Notes: generated from the letters alone by a model not told the origin. Positions 10,010 to 20,144 are shown, counted from the stretch's first letter. The stretch: 64,000 nucleotides of DNA from Synechococcus sp. PROS-7-1 (GCF_014279795.1 NZ_CP047945.1:888572-952571), one strand, 5' to 3'. Made by a program: numbers and translations.

Positions 10010-10045
10010 CTGACCCGAACTCTCTTGGATCAACTACGGCCCTAA
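10010..10045 (+). pseudogene. Displaced 3'-end copy of the LprI-like gene
   Basis: Twenty-three bases match 5843-5865 exactly. The following codons are synonymous or conservative and then stop: LTRTLLDQLRP-stop here, LTRTLLDQLKP-stop in the intact gene. The upstream part of the gene is absent. Same strand as the intact copy, with the beta-helix gene between them. Confidence 0.7.
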
Positions 10046-10102
10046 CGCTTCCAACGATGTCTGCGCAAAGCGCGGTGTCTGGATTTTGGAATTCCGGTCA
10101 TG

Positions 10103-10128
10103 AAAAAACCCGCCCTGAGGCGGGTTTG
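10103..10128 (-). terminator. Rho-independent terminator
   Basis: Stem AACCCGCC / GGCGGGTT with a four-base loop. On the minus strand it is followed by a run of six T. It sits just after the stop of the gene at 10139 and fits termination of that minus-strand gene. Confidence 0.8.
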
Positions 10129-10138
10129 AACGCTTGCT

Positions 10139-11596
10139 TCAGATCAGCGTTTGATCCTGGGGTGGCAAGGTGTCTGATGTCAGTCCCGTTTGGTTGAGGT
10201 AGCGATCAACCGATGCATCAACCAGGGCATCGAACTGTTCTCCACCGCCAGCGAACAAATCAAGGGCTTCGATGTAGCCATCGGTGCCGCTGCCGAGGTT
10301 GATTCCTGCCTGTTCAGCGTGCGTTCTGAGGCTGCGGGCGCGGTTGGCGGCCTGGGAAAATTCGCCTGCGTAGAGATCCTCGATGAAGGCGGTGGCCTCT
10401 TCCCTCAGCCTCTGGCTGCTGCCGAGAGAAGGAAGTCCTCCCATGGCTTTCTCGGTGAGAGCCACAACTTTGTCGGCATCGGGGAGTTGCAGGTCTTCCC
10501 AGTAGCCCGTTCCTTTCTCGGCCATGCGGGAGAGAACATTCGGGATGGGATTGACGCGCAGCAGCAGTGTTTCGGCCGCCGTGTTGAAGTCTCCGTTGAT
10601 CAGAGCGTCAAAACCACCGTTCATCTGTTCTTTGATGTCGGTGATTCCCATGCTGTCGCTCACATCGCGCACTTTGGAGAAATAGCCTCCGGTGCGCAGA
10701 TTCAGCGTTGCATCAACCATGCCGGTGAGGGCATCGGCTTTGGGCGCACCGAGGGTGATCGCATGCCCAAAGGCGCCTTCGGTGTTGTTGTCGGCGTTGT
10801 CCACGGTGTTGGCCACCAGATTGCCGACAGGTCCTGTTGCCGCCACGGCATGCTGCACGCCATCGCCGATGTTGCCCTCCTGAAAGCTTTCGATGGCTGC
10901 GAGCTGGCGCTCTTTCATGTTGGTCAGCCCGGTGCTGTCCACCAGATCGCGGGCAGCGGTGTAGAAGCCCTCGGTCTGCTTGTTGAGCGCTCCATCAATG
11001 GCTTTGGACACCGTGTCGGGTTCGTTCATCAACTGTTCCTTGACGACACCGATCTCCTGGGCCGCGCGAGGATCACGTTCAGCCGTGACTGCCTGGGCGA
11101 CTTCAGTGGCTGCATCCACCAAGGTCATTTCACCGGCGACGACTTCGCTGCCAGCGTTCACCGCTTTGGCGATGGGTGTGTGCTCCCCGGCCAGTTTGTT
11201 GACTCCTTCACTGACGCTGCTTTCCCCTGAAATCACCTGAACGGTGGTGTCAATCGCTTCCCCGACGCTTGTTTTCTTGGCGGCATCCACCAAGGCGTCG
11301 CCGACATCTTTTCCGTTGGCAACATCGATCACACCCTCCACGACGGTGCCAAGGGTGGTGTTCTTGGCCGATTCAACGAGATCAGTTCCATAGTCCTCCC
11401 AGGTTTTGTCACCGGAGGCGACCTCGATCAGACCTGTGACGCTTTTGACCAATGGCGATTCGGTGACGGTTTCTGCGACAGCACTCAGGGCTTCGGCAGG
11501 TGTTTTTCGACCGGCGACCACATCAACGGTGGAGGTGACGGTTTTGGCGACCACGTCGACAGCGGAGACGACGGCGCTGAACAGTTGAGCAAACAT
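10139..11596 (-). CDS. Repetitive alanine/valine-rich helical protein of unknown function
   Basis: 485 residues from the ATG giving MFAQLFSAVVSAVDVVAKTV; an earlier start (11629) is possible. The N-terminal half consists of degenerate repeats of about 35-40 residues that alternate segments like VVEGVIDVANGKDVGDALVD, VQVISGESSVSEGVNKLAG and GSEVVAGEMTLVDAATEV. The second half has two related blocks (FYTAARDLVDSTGLTNMKER and YFSKVRDVSDSMGITDIKEQ). The end GSGTDGYIEALD faintly resembles the tail motif of the two large surface proteins upstream. No signal peptide or obvious enzyme motif. A good terminator follows. Confidence 0.7.
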   Translation of the reverse strand: MFAQLFSAVVSAVDVVAKTVTSTVDVVAGRKTPAEALSAVAETVTESPLVKSVTGLIEVASGDKTWEDYGTDLVESAKNTTLGTVVEGVIDVANGKDVGDALVDAAKKTSVGEAIDTTVQVISGESSVSEGVNKLAGEHTPIAKAVNAGSEVVAGEMTLVDAATEVAQAVTAERDPRAAQEIGVVKEQLMNEPDTVSKAIDGALNKQTEGFYTAARDLVDSTGLTNMKERQLAAIESFQEGNIGDGVQHAVAATGPVGNLVANTVDNADNNTEGAFGHAITLGAPKADALTGMVDATLNLRTGGYFSKVRDVSDSMGITDIKEQMNGGFDALINGDFNTAAETLLLRVNPIPNVLSRMAEKGTGYWEDLQLPDADKVVALTEKAMGGLPSLGSSQRLREEATAFIEDLYAGEFSQAANRARSLRTHAEQAGINLGSGTDGYIEALDLFAGGGEQFDALVDASVDRYLNQTGLTSDTLPPQDQTLI

Positions 11597-11745
11597 GATG
11601 GTGAAGTGGTGAGTGGAGCAGAGGAGCAAGTCCGATCTGTCCTTGACTCATTCACCATCTCGAGAGGGTCTTAAGCCGTTCGGTGCTGTTCCGGAGGGAA
11701 TCGCGAGAGGTTCTGGTGAGAATCAGGTGAAGCGATCGCAGCATC

Positions 11746-12624
11746 TCAGCGATCACGCTTGAGCCCAAGGGCTGAGGCGTGATGGCGCAGGTGGGTGTCG
11801 ATCACACTGGCCACAAAGAAATAGCTGTGGTCGTAGCCCTCATGCACAGTGAGCGTGAGCGGCTGGCCGCAGCGCTCGGCCGCTGCCTTGAGGTCGCTCG
11901 GGCGCAGCTGTTCTTCCAGAAAGGGATCGGCGGAGCCGACATCCACGAGCAGGCAGTCCTCCCGGCGATGACCATCCTCGAGCAGGGCCACGCCATCCCA
12001 GGCTCGCCAGCGGGTCTGGGCCTCGGCGCTGTTTCCGAGGAAATGAGTGAAGGCCTTCTGCCCCCAGGGGCAGGCGCTGGGATGGCAGATCGGTGCCACC
12101 GCCGAAACGGAACGGAAGCGCTGCGGGTGACGCAAGCCCAGCACCAGGGCTCCATGACCGCCCATGGAATGACCAGCCAGCCCCAGGCGGTTGGGGTCCA
12201 GGGGCAAGGCTGCGCTGAGCCGGGCCGGGAGCTCCTCCACCACATAGCTGTGCATGCGGTAGTGCTGGTGCCATGGCTCCTGCTCCGCATCCAGATAGAA
12301 GCCGGCGCCATGGCCGAAATCCCAGTGTCCCTCTGGATCATTGGGCACCGCATCACCACGGGGGCTGGTGTCGGGCATGACCAGGGCCAGCCCGAGCTCG
12401 GAGGCCAGTCGCTGGGCTCCCGCCTTCTGCACCGCGTTTTCATCGCTGCAGGTGAGACCTGACAGCCAGATCAGGGCGGGCAGGGCAGCGACACGCGACG
12501 CTGCGCTGAGCGCGGCGGGGGGCAGATACACGCTCACCGTGGTGTCACTGTGCAGCGTTTCGGCGTGCAGTCGGTAACGCCGCTGTTCTCCGTTGAAGCA
12601 GCGGTGGGTGCTGATCAGTTCCAT
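11746..12624 (-). CDS. fghA: S-formylglutathione hydrolase
   Basis: 292 residues, normal for the esterase-D family. The catalytic serine lies in GHSMGGHGALV (about residue 150), the acid in DVGSADPFL and the histidine in GYDHSYFF. It hydrolyses S-formylglutathione to formate and glutathione in the cytosol. It directly follows the S-(hydroxymethyl)glutathione dehydrogenase gene (24-base gap, same strand), so the two make up a glutathione-dependent formaldehyde detoxification operon. Confidence 0.95.
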   Translation of the reverse strand: MELISTHRCFNGEQRRYRLHAETLHSDTTVSVYLPPAALSAASRVAALPALIWLSGLTCSDENAVQKAGAQRLASELGLALVMPDTSPRGDAVPNDPEGHWDFGHGAGFYLDAEQEPWHQHYRMHSYVVEELPARLSAALPLDPNRLGLAGHSMGGHGALVLGLRHPQRFRSVSAVAPICHPSACPWGQKAFTHFLGNSAEAQTRWRAWDGVALLEDGHRREDCLLVDVGSADPFLEEQLRPSDLKAAAERCGQPLTLTVHEGYDHSYFFVASVIDTHLRHHASALGLKRDR

Positions 12625-12648
12625 GGCGATGGGTTGGGGACGGGACCT

Positions 12649-14271
<1,623 letters not shown>

Positions 14272-14303
14272 GTTCTGATGTTGCGAGCCAATCTGGTTCT
14301 GTT

Positions 14304-14720
14304 TCAGCAGCCTTCGCCATTGATGTTGTACGACTGAATCTTGAAGTAGAGCGGGTCGGATTCCATCCCGGGGATGATGTATTTGATGCGTTGTCTCCCC
14401 AGGTTGAGAATGGCTTGAAGCCGGCTGTTCTGAATCGATTCCAGCTTGATCGATTCTGTGGAGCGGCGCGTCTCACGGAAGATGAATGGATCCGGGTCGT
14501 TGACGCCCATGGTCATTTCCCAAACCCCTGGGCTGATCACCTGAAAGCGCCGTTCCCAGTTGGCCACGCAGGTCACATCGCGCACGTTGCCGATGCGCGG
14601 TCCCCGCATCTGGGCCAGTGCTGAGGTGCCGCCCAAGGCGATGCCCAGCCCTAGGCCGATCGCTAATAAGCCCCTGCTGGCGATGGATGCCTGTGGGTAC
14701 TGGTGGTGGTGACAACTCAT
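14304..14720 (-). CDS. Secreted hypothetical protein
   Basis: 138 residues with a signal peptide (RGLLAIGLGLGIALGGTSAL, cut after ALA-Q). The mature part has two cysteines (DVTCVANWERR and NINGEGC at the very end) and no recognised domain. It is one of several small exported proteins of unknown role in this 14-17 kb stretch. Confidence 0.6.
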   Translation of the reverse strand: MSCHHHQYPQASIASRGLLAIGLGLGIALGGTSALAQMRGPRIGNVRDVTCVANWERRFQVISPGVWEMTMGVNDPDPFIFRETRRSTESIKLESIQNSRLQAILNLGRQRIKYIIPGMESDPLYFKIQSYNINGEGC

Positions 14721-14805
14721 GCTTCCTGCGGGTGTTGGTCGCTTCCAGCGGCGTTGCTTGTGAACAACGCCATCATGACCGTGACGCGATTAGCCCTCTG
14801 AACTG

Positions 14806-15144
14806 ATGCCTGTGTTCACCGTGTCCGGCAGCCTGATTGCTGGTTTGATCGCACTGTCGGTGGTGCAGGGAGAGACGATTCGCTACCGCTGCGGTGGGGG
14901 GCAGATCATCGAAGCGCGTTACGGCTCTCTCAGTGATCAGTCGCTGGCGTTCGTGCGCCTGCGCCTTCCCGATGGGCGGCGCCTCACCTTGCCCCAGGTG
15001 GCGTCCGCCTCTGGTGCCCGCTACAGCGCGGATCAAGCCGTCACCTGGTGGAGCAAAGGCAACAGTGGCTTTCTGCAGGAACGAGGTGACAACGGCGAAT
15101 GGCGCATCACCCTGGATGCCTGCGACGCGCAGAGTCCTGGCTGA
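14806..15144 (+). CDS. MliC-family protein, putative lysozyme inhibitor
   Basis: 112 residues. After a short hydrophobic N-terminus (GSLIAGLIALSVVQG) comes the MliC pattern: YRCGGGQIIEARY, a mid-section ending RRLTLPQVASASGARY, and WWSKGNSGFLQE, with a C-terminal cysteine (DACDAQ). MliC proteins block c-type lysozyme in the periplasm or outer membrane. The SASGARY and WW.KG motifs are typical. It lacks a clear lipobox, so it is probably soluble or anchored by its hydrophobic segment. Confidence 0.8.
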   Translation: MPVFTVSGSLIAGLIALSVVQGETIRYRCGGGQIIEARYGSLSDQSLAFVRLRLPDGRRLTLPQVASASGARYSADQAVTWWSKGNSGFLQERGDNGEWRITLDACDAQSPG

Positions 15145-15153
15145 TCGCGGGCC

Positions 15154-15417
15154 TCAGGCGCTGCGTTGCTCTGGTTTGCGCCAGAAGCCAAGCCATTCCT
15201 CACTGCGGCCGGCAACCGAACCCTGGGCCGGCTCCCAGATCAGGGGGTGAAAGCCGATCTGCGCCCAGCTCGCAGCCAGTTGCTCCGGGTTGCTGCCGAA
15301 GGGGGGACCGCCTGGGCGGGGGTGGCAGAAGAACAAGCCCAGCAGCCAACCCTCGGCGCGCAGCAGGCGATCCACCGTGCTGCGGTAGTGCGCCCGGTTG
15401 GCTCCGCTCTCTGACAA
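15154..15417 (-). pseudogene. 3' fragment of a TPMT-type SAM-dependent methyltransferase
   Basis: The 87 codons encode the C-terminal part of a thiopurine-methyltransferase-like enzyme: LLRAEGWLLGLFFCHPRPG is the beta-strand region after the SAM fold, followed by WEPAQGSVAGRSEEWLGFWR. The SAM-binding half that should precede it is missing, and the frame is closed 30 bases above the only start (a TTG). The homology stops close to 15400, near the neighbouring gene at 15445. Best read as a truncated relic. Confidence 0.7.
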
Positions 15418-15444
15418 TGTGGTGTCGATTGCAAGGCTGTCTCA

Positions 15445-15888
15445 GTGTCGAATTGCATCACGCTTGGCGAAGTTTCTGCTCTCGCAAAGGATTGGTTTTG
15501 TGGAGTCGCATCCGATGAATGCGCAAGCAGTATCGCCAGGCTTTTCTTGTATCCCGATGCGCGAATTCATGCGCCTGATGGACAAGCTTTCTCTCTCGAG
15601 GAGCACCGTTTACTGCATCAACAATGGATCGACGAATCGCATCAGCTCGGTGATTTCGCTCTCACTACCCTGTGCGAGGACCCCTGCCGTATTCATGCAT
15701 CGGGCACGGTGTATTGGCAGGCCCGCTATCGCGAAAGCCCTGCTTCTGGCTCGGGTGTGATTAAGGCTGTGGTTGGGGAGGATTGGGTGATTGAGAGGAG
15801 AGCGGATGGCACACTTTGTTTTGTCTTGTATTGGACGAAGTTTTTTCATCCATTACCTGACTCGGCGTCCATCCGTCTCGATCAGTGA
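15445..15888 (+). CDS. SnoaL/NTF2-like domain protein
   Basis: 147 residues. The pattern fits the NTF2-like fold: helices, then LFLYPDARIHAPDGQAFSLE, HQQWIDESHQLGDFALTTL and strands CRIHASGTVYWQARY and IKAVVGEDWVIERR. Base composition is lower in GC than the neighbours. Such proteins can be small enzymes or ligand-binding subunits; no active site can be assigned. Confidence 0.6.
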   Translation: MSNCITLGEVSALAKDWFCGVASDECASSIARLFLYPDARIHAPDGQAFSLEEHRLLHQQWIDESHQLGDFALTTLCEDPCRIHASGTVYWQARYRESPASGSGVIKAVVGEDWVIERRADGTLCFVLYWTKFFHPLPDSASIRLDQ

Positions 15889-15907
15889 TCCTGCGCTCTT
15901 CAATCCC

Positions 15908-16264
15908 TCACTCCAGGACCCTGGCCGGCCCGGTGCACACCCAGGTGCGGCTGATGCCTTTCGCGGAAAGGAAGGGGGCGTCGTAGAAGCTGGGGCGACC
16001 TTGTGGGTTGTCGCTGTTCTGAACGCGCCACTGCTCGCGCTCGCAGCTCACGCTCACGGTGAGGCTGCCGCCGCCCTGCTTGTTGATGCGCAGCAGGCGC
16101 ACCCCGTCGTAGAGGCCCAGGGGCTTGGCATCAAGCTGCCTGAGCAGGATCGCTAAGGCCTGCTGGGGTTCGGCGGCCATGGCCTTCTCGGCACTGCTCG
16201 CTGTGATGGCGTTGATCCCACCGAGGAGGAGTGCCCCACCCACAACCAGTGCAATGCGGATCAT
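15908..16264 (-). CDS. Small exported hypothetical protein
   Basis: 118 residues from the ATG giving MIRIALVVGGALLLGGINAI. Longer starts would overlap the divergent gene at 16320. The N-terminus is a signal peptide or membrane anchor. The rest has two cysteines (VSVSCEREQW, TWVCTGPA) and no recognised domain. Confidence 0.55.
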   Translation of the reverse strand: MIRIALVVGGALLLGGINAITASSAEKAMAAEPQQALAILLRQLDAKPLGLYDGVRLLRINKQGGGSLTVSVSCEREQWRVQNSDNPQGRPSFYDAPFLSAKGISRTWVCTGPARVLE

Positions 16265-16319
16265 GTTGTGCGTGATGCCGTGGCTGTCCATCATCATCCG
16301 TTGAGCCACTGCATCGCCC

Positions 16320-16691
16320 ATGCGTTGTTCGTTTCTTGCTGGGCTCGCATCGATGCTGCTGCCGTTGCTGAGTGCAGCGGCTTCGGCAGCGCCAATCCCG
16401 GTGGTGCCGATTGAATTCGCAAGGGGATCCAGTTGCGGCACTTACGCGGGAGCAGCCCCGGTTGAGCTCACGCTGCAACTGGGTGGCGCTCAGGAGTGGC
16501 GGATCGAGCCACGCCTTGATCCACGGCCCGAGGCGGTTCCTTTGCAGGTGATGGTGCTCTATCCGGGCGAGGAGACCGATGGCATGGCCGAACCTGCGGG
16601 CTATCGGCGGATCAGAACACCCCGTGCCGGCCTGTACCGCTACAGGGTGCTCAACGGTGATGCTGTGGATGTGCGCTTTTGCGTGTTCTGA
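16320..16691 (+). CDS. Secreted hypothetical protein
   Basis: 123 residues with a clear signal peptide (MRCSFLAGLASMLLPLLSAA, cut near ASA-AP). The mature part has one cysteine near the start (GSSCGTYAG) and one at the end (VRFCVF), suggesting a disulphide-closed small fold. A 22-base stretch of its 3' end recurs at 9909-9930 in a degraded context. Function unknown. Confidence 0.6.
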   Translation: MRCSFLAGLASMLLPLLSAAASAAPIPVVPIEFARGSSCGTYAGAAPVELTLQLGGAQEWRIEPRLDPRPEAVPLQVMVLYPGEETDGMAEPAGYRRIRTPRAGLYRYRVLNGDAVDVRFCVF

Positions 16692-16697
16692 GTTGCT

Positions 16698-16946
16698 TCA
16701 ACGCAGTAGCAGCCACGTGGCCAGGGCTCCCAGCCCCACCCCTTTGCCGAACTGCGCCCAGGTCAACCCGTAGGTATCCAGCCCGAACGTTCGCATCATC
16801 CAATTGAGCACTTCTTTGTGCTTGCGAATCACGAATGCGCTATCGGCCGTATTCAGCTGCTGAACACGTTTGAGCTTGAGTTCTGCCAGCTTGGCCATGG
16901 GCTCTGTGTGGTCTGCCGCGACTGTAAAGACGTTGTCTTGCCCCAT
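16698..16946 (-). CDS. Small protein with C-terminal membrane segment
   Basis: 82 residues from the ATG giving MGQDNVFTVAADHTEPMAKL; an upstream start would overlap the phosphatase gene. The C-terminus (FGKGVGLGALATWLLLR) is a single hydrophobic tail. The charged middle section (LKLKRVQQLNTADSAFVIRK) is helical. No family recognised. Confidence 0.5.
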   Translation of the reverse strand: MGQDNVFTVAADHTEPMAKLAELKLKRVQQLNTADSAFVIRKHKEVLNWMMRTFGLDTYGLTWAQFGKGVGLGALATWLLLR

Positions 16947-16965
16947 GGCGGGAGCGTTCTTCTCA

Positions 16966-17817
16966 TTAAGGGCGAATTGCCAAGGCAGCTTCCTCCAGAC
17001 TGCAGTCGCCATTGGGCTGGGCCTTCCGGGCTCTGAGCGCCTCCACTTCCTGGCGTGCTGCTTGGAGATCGGCCTGGAAGACAGGGTCAGCCTGAAGCCT
17101 GGCGGTGGTTGCTGAACCCATCAATTCACCGGCCTGCACATCGCTGGTCCAGTGCACATTGCAGATGCTGCGGCTTTCACCGAAGGCCCGGCCTCTGGCG
17201 ATCAGTTCATCGCTGCGTTCCGGCGCGATCGTGCTCAGGATCAATCCCCATCCCCAGCCCACTGCGGTGTGGCCCGAGGGATAGGAGCCGTCGCCGCGTA
17301 AGCCCTGTTCGTCTGCAGGTGTGCAGATGGGCTGGTTGTTGACCATGAACGGGCGCTGGCGCTGGTAGCGGTTCTTGGCGGGGTAGGTGGAGAGCCCCAG
17401 ATCCGTCATGCTGCGGCGCATCAGCAGCAGCAATCTGGGCGTGTCCGTTGCATTGATCGGCACGCCCAGGGCGCAGGAGAAGCTGATGGCCGCTGCTGGG
17501 AAGTGCAGATCGGCATCCCTGGCGGCGAGCGTCCAGCGGGCTGAGTCGCGCAGCGCAAAGCTGGCGTTGGCCTGGGCTTGATCGAGGGCTGCAGCGGCGC
17601 TGCCCGCAGGCGGCGGACCCTCGAGCAGGGCCAGGGCATCGGCCATCGCCTCCTGCTCGAGATAGCCCTTCAGCAATCCCGGCTTGATCTCCGGCAGCGT
17701 GGCGGGTGATCCGGCCCCGAGCTCACAGGGGGTGGCGGCTCTGGCCGGCGCGGGGACCCCCGCCAGCAGGGCGAGCAACAGCGTCATCACAGCTGAGCTG
17801 CAGCAAAGCCTGACCAT
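16966..17817 (-). CDS. Class A acid phosphatase (PAP2 superfamily)
   Basis: 283 residues from the ATG giving MVRLCCSSAVMTLLLALLAG, a good signal peptide. The PAP2 signature is complete: KNRYQRQRP (KxxxxxxRP), YPSGHTAVGW (PSGH) and SRSICNVHWTSD (SRxxxxxHxxxD). This is the arrangement of secreted PhoN-like non-specific acid phosphatases, which release phosphate from organic esters outside the cytoplasm. A role in phosphate scavenging is inferred. Confidence 0.93.
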   Translation of the reverse strand: MVRLCCSSAVMTLLLALLAGVPAPARAATPCELGAGSPATLPEIKPGLLKGYLEQEAMADALALLEGPPPAGSAAAALDQAQANASFALRDSARWTLAARDADLHFPAAAISFSCALGVPINATDTPRLLLLMRRSMTDLGLSTYPAKNRYQRQRPFMVNNQPICTPADEQGLRGDGSYPSGHTAVGWGWGLILSTIAPERSDELIARGRAFGESRSICNVHWTSDVQAGELMGSATTARLQADPVFQADLQAARQEVEALRARKAQPNGDCSLEEAALAIRP

Positions 17818-17879
17818 GGTTCCCGACGAGATCTTGTGGGTTACTAGCAACGCCGAAGGCGCCTTGGTTGTTGCTGGGT

Positions 17880-18314
17880 TCAGATGGACCGGCCACTCCG
17901 GCTCCAGGGATTGATTAGGGGCAGGCCGATCGCTTCGAAATCAGCGGTGTTGCGTGTCGCCAGATGCCCGTCATGGGCAAGGGCTGTGGCGGCGATCACG
18001 GCGTCAGCGGTGCTGATCGGACGAGCCATGCCCTCGCGATGGCTTACCAGGGCTGCAAACCAGTGCGCTGCACCACTGTCGAACGGAAGAACCGGGTGCT
18101 GGAGCACGGTCGTCAGCAGGGCGTCCCAACCCTGCTCAAGCTGTTGCTTGCGCCGTGAGTCGGGCAGTCGGGCGATGCCGTGCAGGATCTCGGCTTCGTT
18201 CATGGCGGTGATGGCCACCTCCTGGGGGCTGAGCTGATCCGCCCAGCACAGAACGGCCTCAGCCGGTTGCTGCCGCATCAGTTCCGACAACACGTTGGTG
18301 TCGAGAACGATCAC
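17880..18314 (-). CDS. vapC: PIN-domain toxin (VapC/FitB-like)
   Basis: 144 residues beginning MIVLDTNVLSELMR, the typical PIN start with the first catalytic Asp. Further acidic residues are in AMNEAEILHGIARL, in STADAVIAATALAHDG and in RNTADFEAIGL. PIN toxins are Mg-dependent ribonucleases. The gene overlaps the 3' end of the antitoxin gene by 4 bases, the usual coupled arrangement. Confidence 0.93.
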   Translation of the reverse strand: MIVLDTNVLSELMRQQPAEAVLCWADQLSPQEVAITAMNEAEILHGIARLPDSRRKQQLEQGWDALLTTVLQHPVLPFDSGAAHWFAALVSHREGMARPISTADAVIAATALAHDGHLATRNTADFEAIGLPLINPWSRSGRSI

Positions 18315-18565
18315 AGCTCAAAGCTTGTCGCGGTTGGAGTGTCATTCCGTGATGGCAGCTCAAGCTCAAGGCCCCCGAGCCGGGCGAAATGGTTGTGAAT
18401 GCGTGTGCCCAATCCTTCTTTGGTTGCCGCTGGTTTCGTGGGTTCAACCACCTGACGAAGGATCTGGCGCACCTCTTCCTCCATCGAGTGGCCATGCTCG
18501 GCGGCGCGTCGCCTGAGCCGATCGCGCACGGCGTCATCAAGGTTGCGGATCGTGAGGGTGGCCAT
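18311..18565 (-). CDS. vapB: Ribbon-helix-helix antitoxin (FitA/VapB-like)
   Basis: 84 residues from the ATG giving MATLTIRNLDDAVRDRLRRR, then AAEHGHSMEEEVRQILRQVV: the Arc/FitA-type ribbon-helix-helix DNA-binding fold. The C-terminal part would wrap the toxin. It precedes and overlaps the PIN toxin. Autoregulation of the operon is usual for the family. The frame runs further upstream, but without plausible protein. Confidence 0.9.
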   Translation of the reverse strand: MATLTIRNLDDAVRDRLRRRAAEHGHSMEEEVRQILRQVVEPTKPAATKEGLGTRIHNHFARLGGLELELPSRNDTPTATSFEL

Positions 18566-18738
18566 GGCTTGACTGCTGCCAGCAGTGCTGTCATTGCTGT
18601 CAACGCTAGCGGTTGGCATGAATTGATTCTCTGCAGATCTGATGGATGAATGCCCGGGCTGTCTCATGGATGAACACGGATAATTTGCTGCAGATATGCA
18701 GCAGATTTGCTTCAATTAGTTGGTCTGCTTCATGCGCG

Positions 18739-19311
18739 ATGTCTGTTTCGGCTCCCTTCAAGGCCAATGCCCGGCTTTCAGTGACACCCACCGCGCCAGC
18801 CCATGGGGTACTGCTGTGGGCCTGGGCCGAAGTGACGGGCCGCTCCATGTCTGGCCTGGCGGCGATGCTGCTGGAAAACGGCATCACCCAGGCACTGCGT
18901 GATGGCGATGTGCCGATGGAGGCGGTGCGGGCGATGGAGCGCTATCAGGCCGCCCAGGCATTGCGGGTGGAGGAGGAGTTTGAGGCCTTCATGGCCGTTG
19001 AGGGATATCCTCCCGCGAAGAGTCGCAGAACTGCTGCGGAATTGCTGCAGATGCTCGAACCGCGGTTGCAGCCGGAGCGGCTGCGTGAGCTTGTGCGGCA
19101 TGCGACTGCTGATCAGCGCCACTGGCTGAAGGCCTATCTGGAGCATGTGCGTCGCCACCCTGATGTGGAAGCTGCCCGTGAAGCCGGCGGTGAGGTGATC
19201 GGCTATCTGTTTCAGGAGCTACGCCAGGCCTACAGCGACCTTGCGGACGACGACTTCAAGGCGATGGTGCTGATGGCATTGGATGAGGGCGTGGAGCTGC
19301 CGGAGGATTGA
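18739..19311 (+). CDS. Hypothetical protein, helical, possible ribbon-helix-helix N-terminus
   Basis: 190 residues from the ATG giving MSVSAPFKANARLSVTPTAP. The first 45 residues (ARLSV, then LLWAWAEVTGRSMSGLAAML) could be a short strand plus helices of a ribbon-helix-helix protein. The rest is long helices rich in charged residues. Its 3' end overlaps the 3' end of the convergent DUF429 gene by 82 bases. Function unknown. Confidence 0.6.
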   Translation: MSVSAPFKANARLSVTPTAPAHGVLLWAWAEVTGRSMSGLAAMLLENGITQALRDGDVPMEAVRAMERYQAAQALRVEEEFEAFMAVEGYPPAKSRRTAAELLQMLEPRLQPERLRELVRHATADQRHWLKAYLEHVRRHPDVEAAREAGGEVIGYLFQELRQAYSDLADDDFKAMVLMALDEGVELPED

Positions 19312-20144
19312 TCCGGCACCCAGATGGCAGCGGTGGAGTCACCCAGGCCAACGGTGCGGTTTTCGAGGTGTTCGATGCCGATCCAGGCGCAGATCAGGGC
19401 ATCGAGCATGTCTTCCACGGGCTTGAGCGATGAGAGCGTGCTCACCTCATTGGGTTGGGGCAGGGTGAGAGGGATGGCGCTGATGCGCTGGCTGAGGGCC
19501 TGGTGGATGCCGCTGAATTCAGCGAGCAGACGCTTGACCCGTTCGGCAATCGGTGGCCGCTCCGCCTTCCAGTACTGAGCCGAGCGGCTCACCTTGTAGG
19601 GCACGCGGTAGTCGCGATTGAGCAAGGCCAGCAGGGCCACATGGGGATAACACTCGATCAGGGCCGGACCTAAGCGAGCTGGAGTTGTGGTGTGCAGGGG
19701 AACGCCGAGTTCGCCGAAGCGTTCGCGCAGTTGATCGGCGATGGCACCGGGGCGTTTGGCTGATGGACTGTGTACGGCGCAACCCTTCGGCCCGAAGCGG
19801 CTGGCGATGGCGGTGTCTGCAGCGCGCCGGCTGGTGATCGGTGTTGTGGCCAGGGGCATGTCGACCGACACGCAGTCCACGGGCTGCCCTGACAGTTGTT
19901 GGCAGGCCTTGAGCAGAGCGGCGGGATCGGGTTCACTGCCCTGGGCTTTCTGGCTCTGGTCCCAGGGTTGGCCCGCAGCCAGGGCGAGAAAGGCGTCGTA
20001 GCTGGGGGCCAGGGCCAGGCATTGCCAGCCCTCAGCCGCCCGTTGCACCAGGGCCACACCACTGGGGTTGTGAGCCGTCCAGGCGGCATCGATGCCGAGG
20101 ACCAGGGCTGGTGGGGGCTGATTGACCTCGTGTTCCTTGGGCAC
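19230..20144 (-). CDS. DUF429 domain protein
   Basis: 304 residues. The start LVLGIDAAWTAHNPSGVALV and the internal VDCVSVDMPLATTPITSRRA match the DUF429 family, which has an RNase H-like fold and often acts as a predicted nuclease. The acidic residues at GIDAAW and SVDMPL would be the metal ligands. The C-terminus has LDALICAWIGIEHLENRTV. Family members are often found near DNA-repair and defence genes; here rmuC follows. Substrate unknown. Confidence 0.8.
   Translation of the reverse strand: MPKEHEVNQPPPALVLGIDAAWTAHNPSGVALVQRAAEGWQCLALAPSYDAFLALAAGQPWDQSQKAQGSEPDPAALLKACQQLSGQPVDCVSVDMPLATTPITSRRAADTAIASRFGPKGCAVHSPSAKRPGAIADQLRERFGELGVPLHTTTPARLGPALIECYPHVALLALLNRDYRVPYKVSRSAQYWKAERPPIAERVKRLLAEFSGIHQALSQRISAIPLTLPQPNEVSTLSSLKPVEDMLDALICAWIGIEHLENRTVGLGDSTAAIWVPDQSSGSSTPSSNAISTIALKSSSARSL

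Noticed and set aside
11734-11741. HIP1 octamers (GCGATCGC), here and at several other places
   Set aside because: Common throughout many cyanobacterial genomes; used only as a hint of origin, not as a feature.
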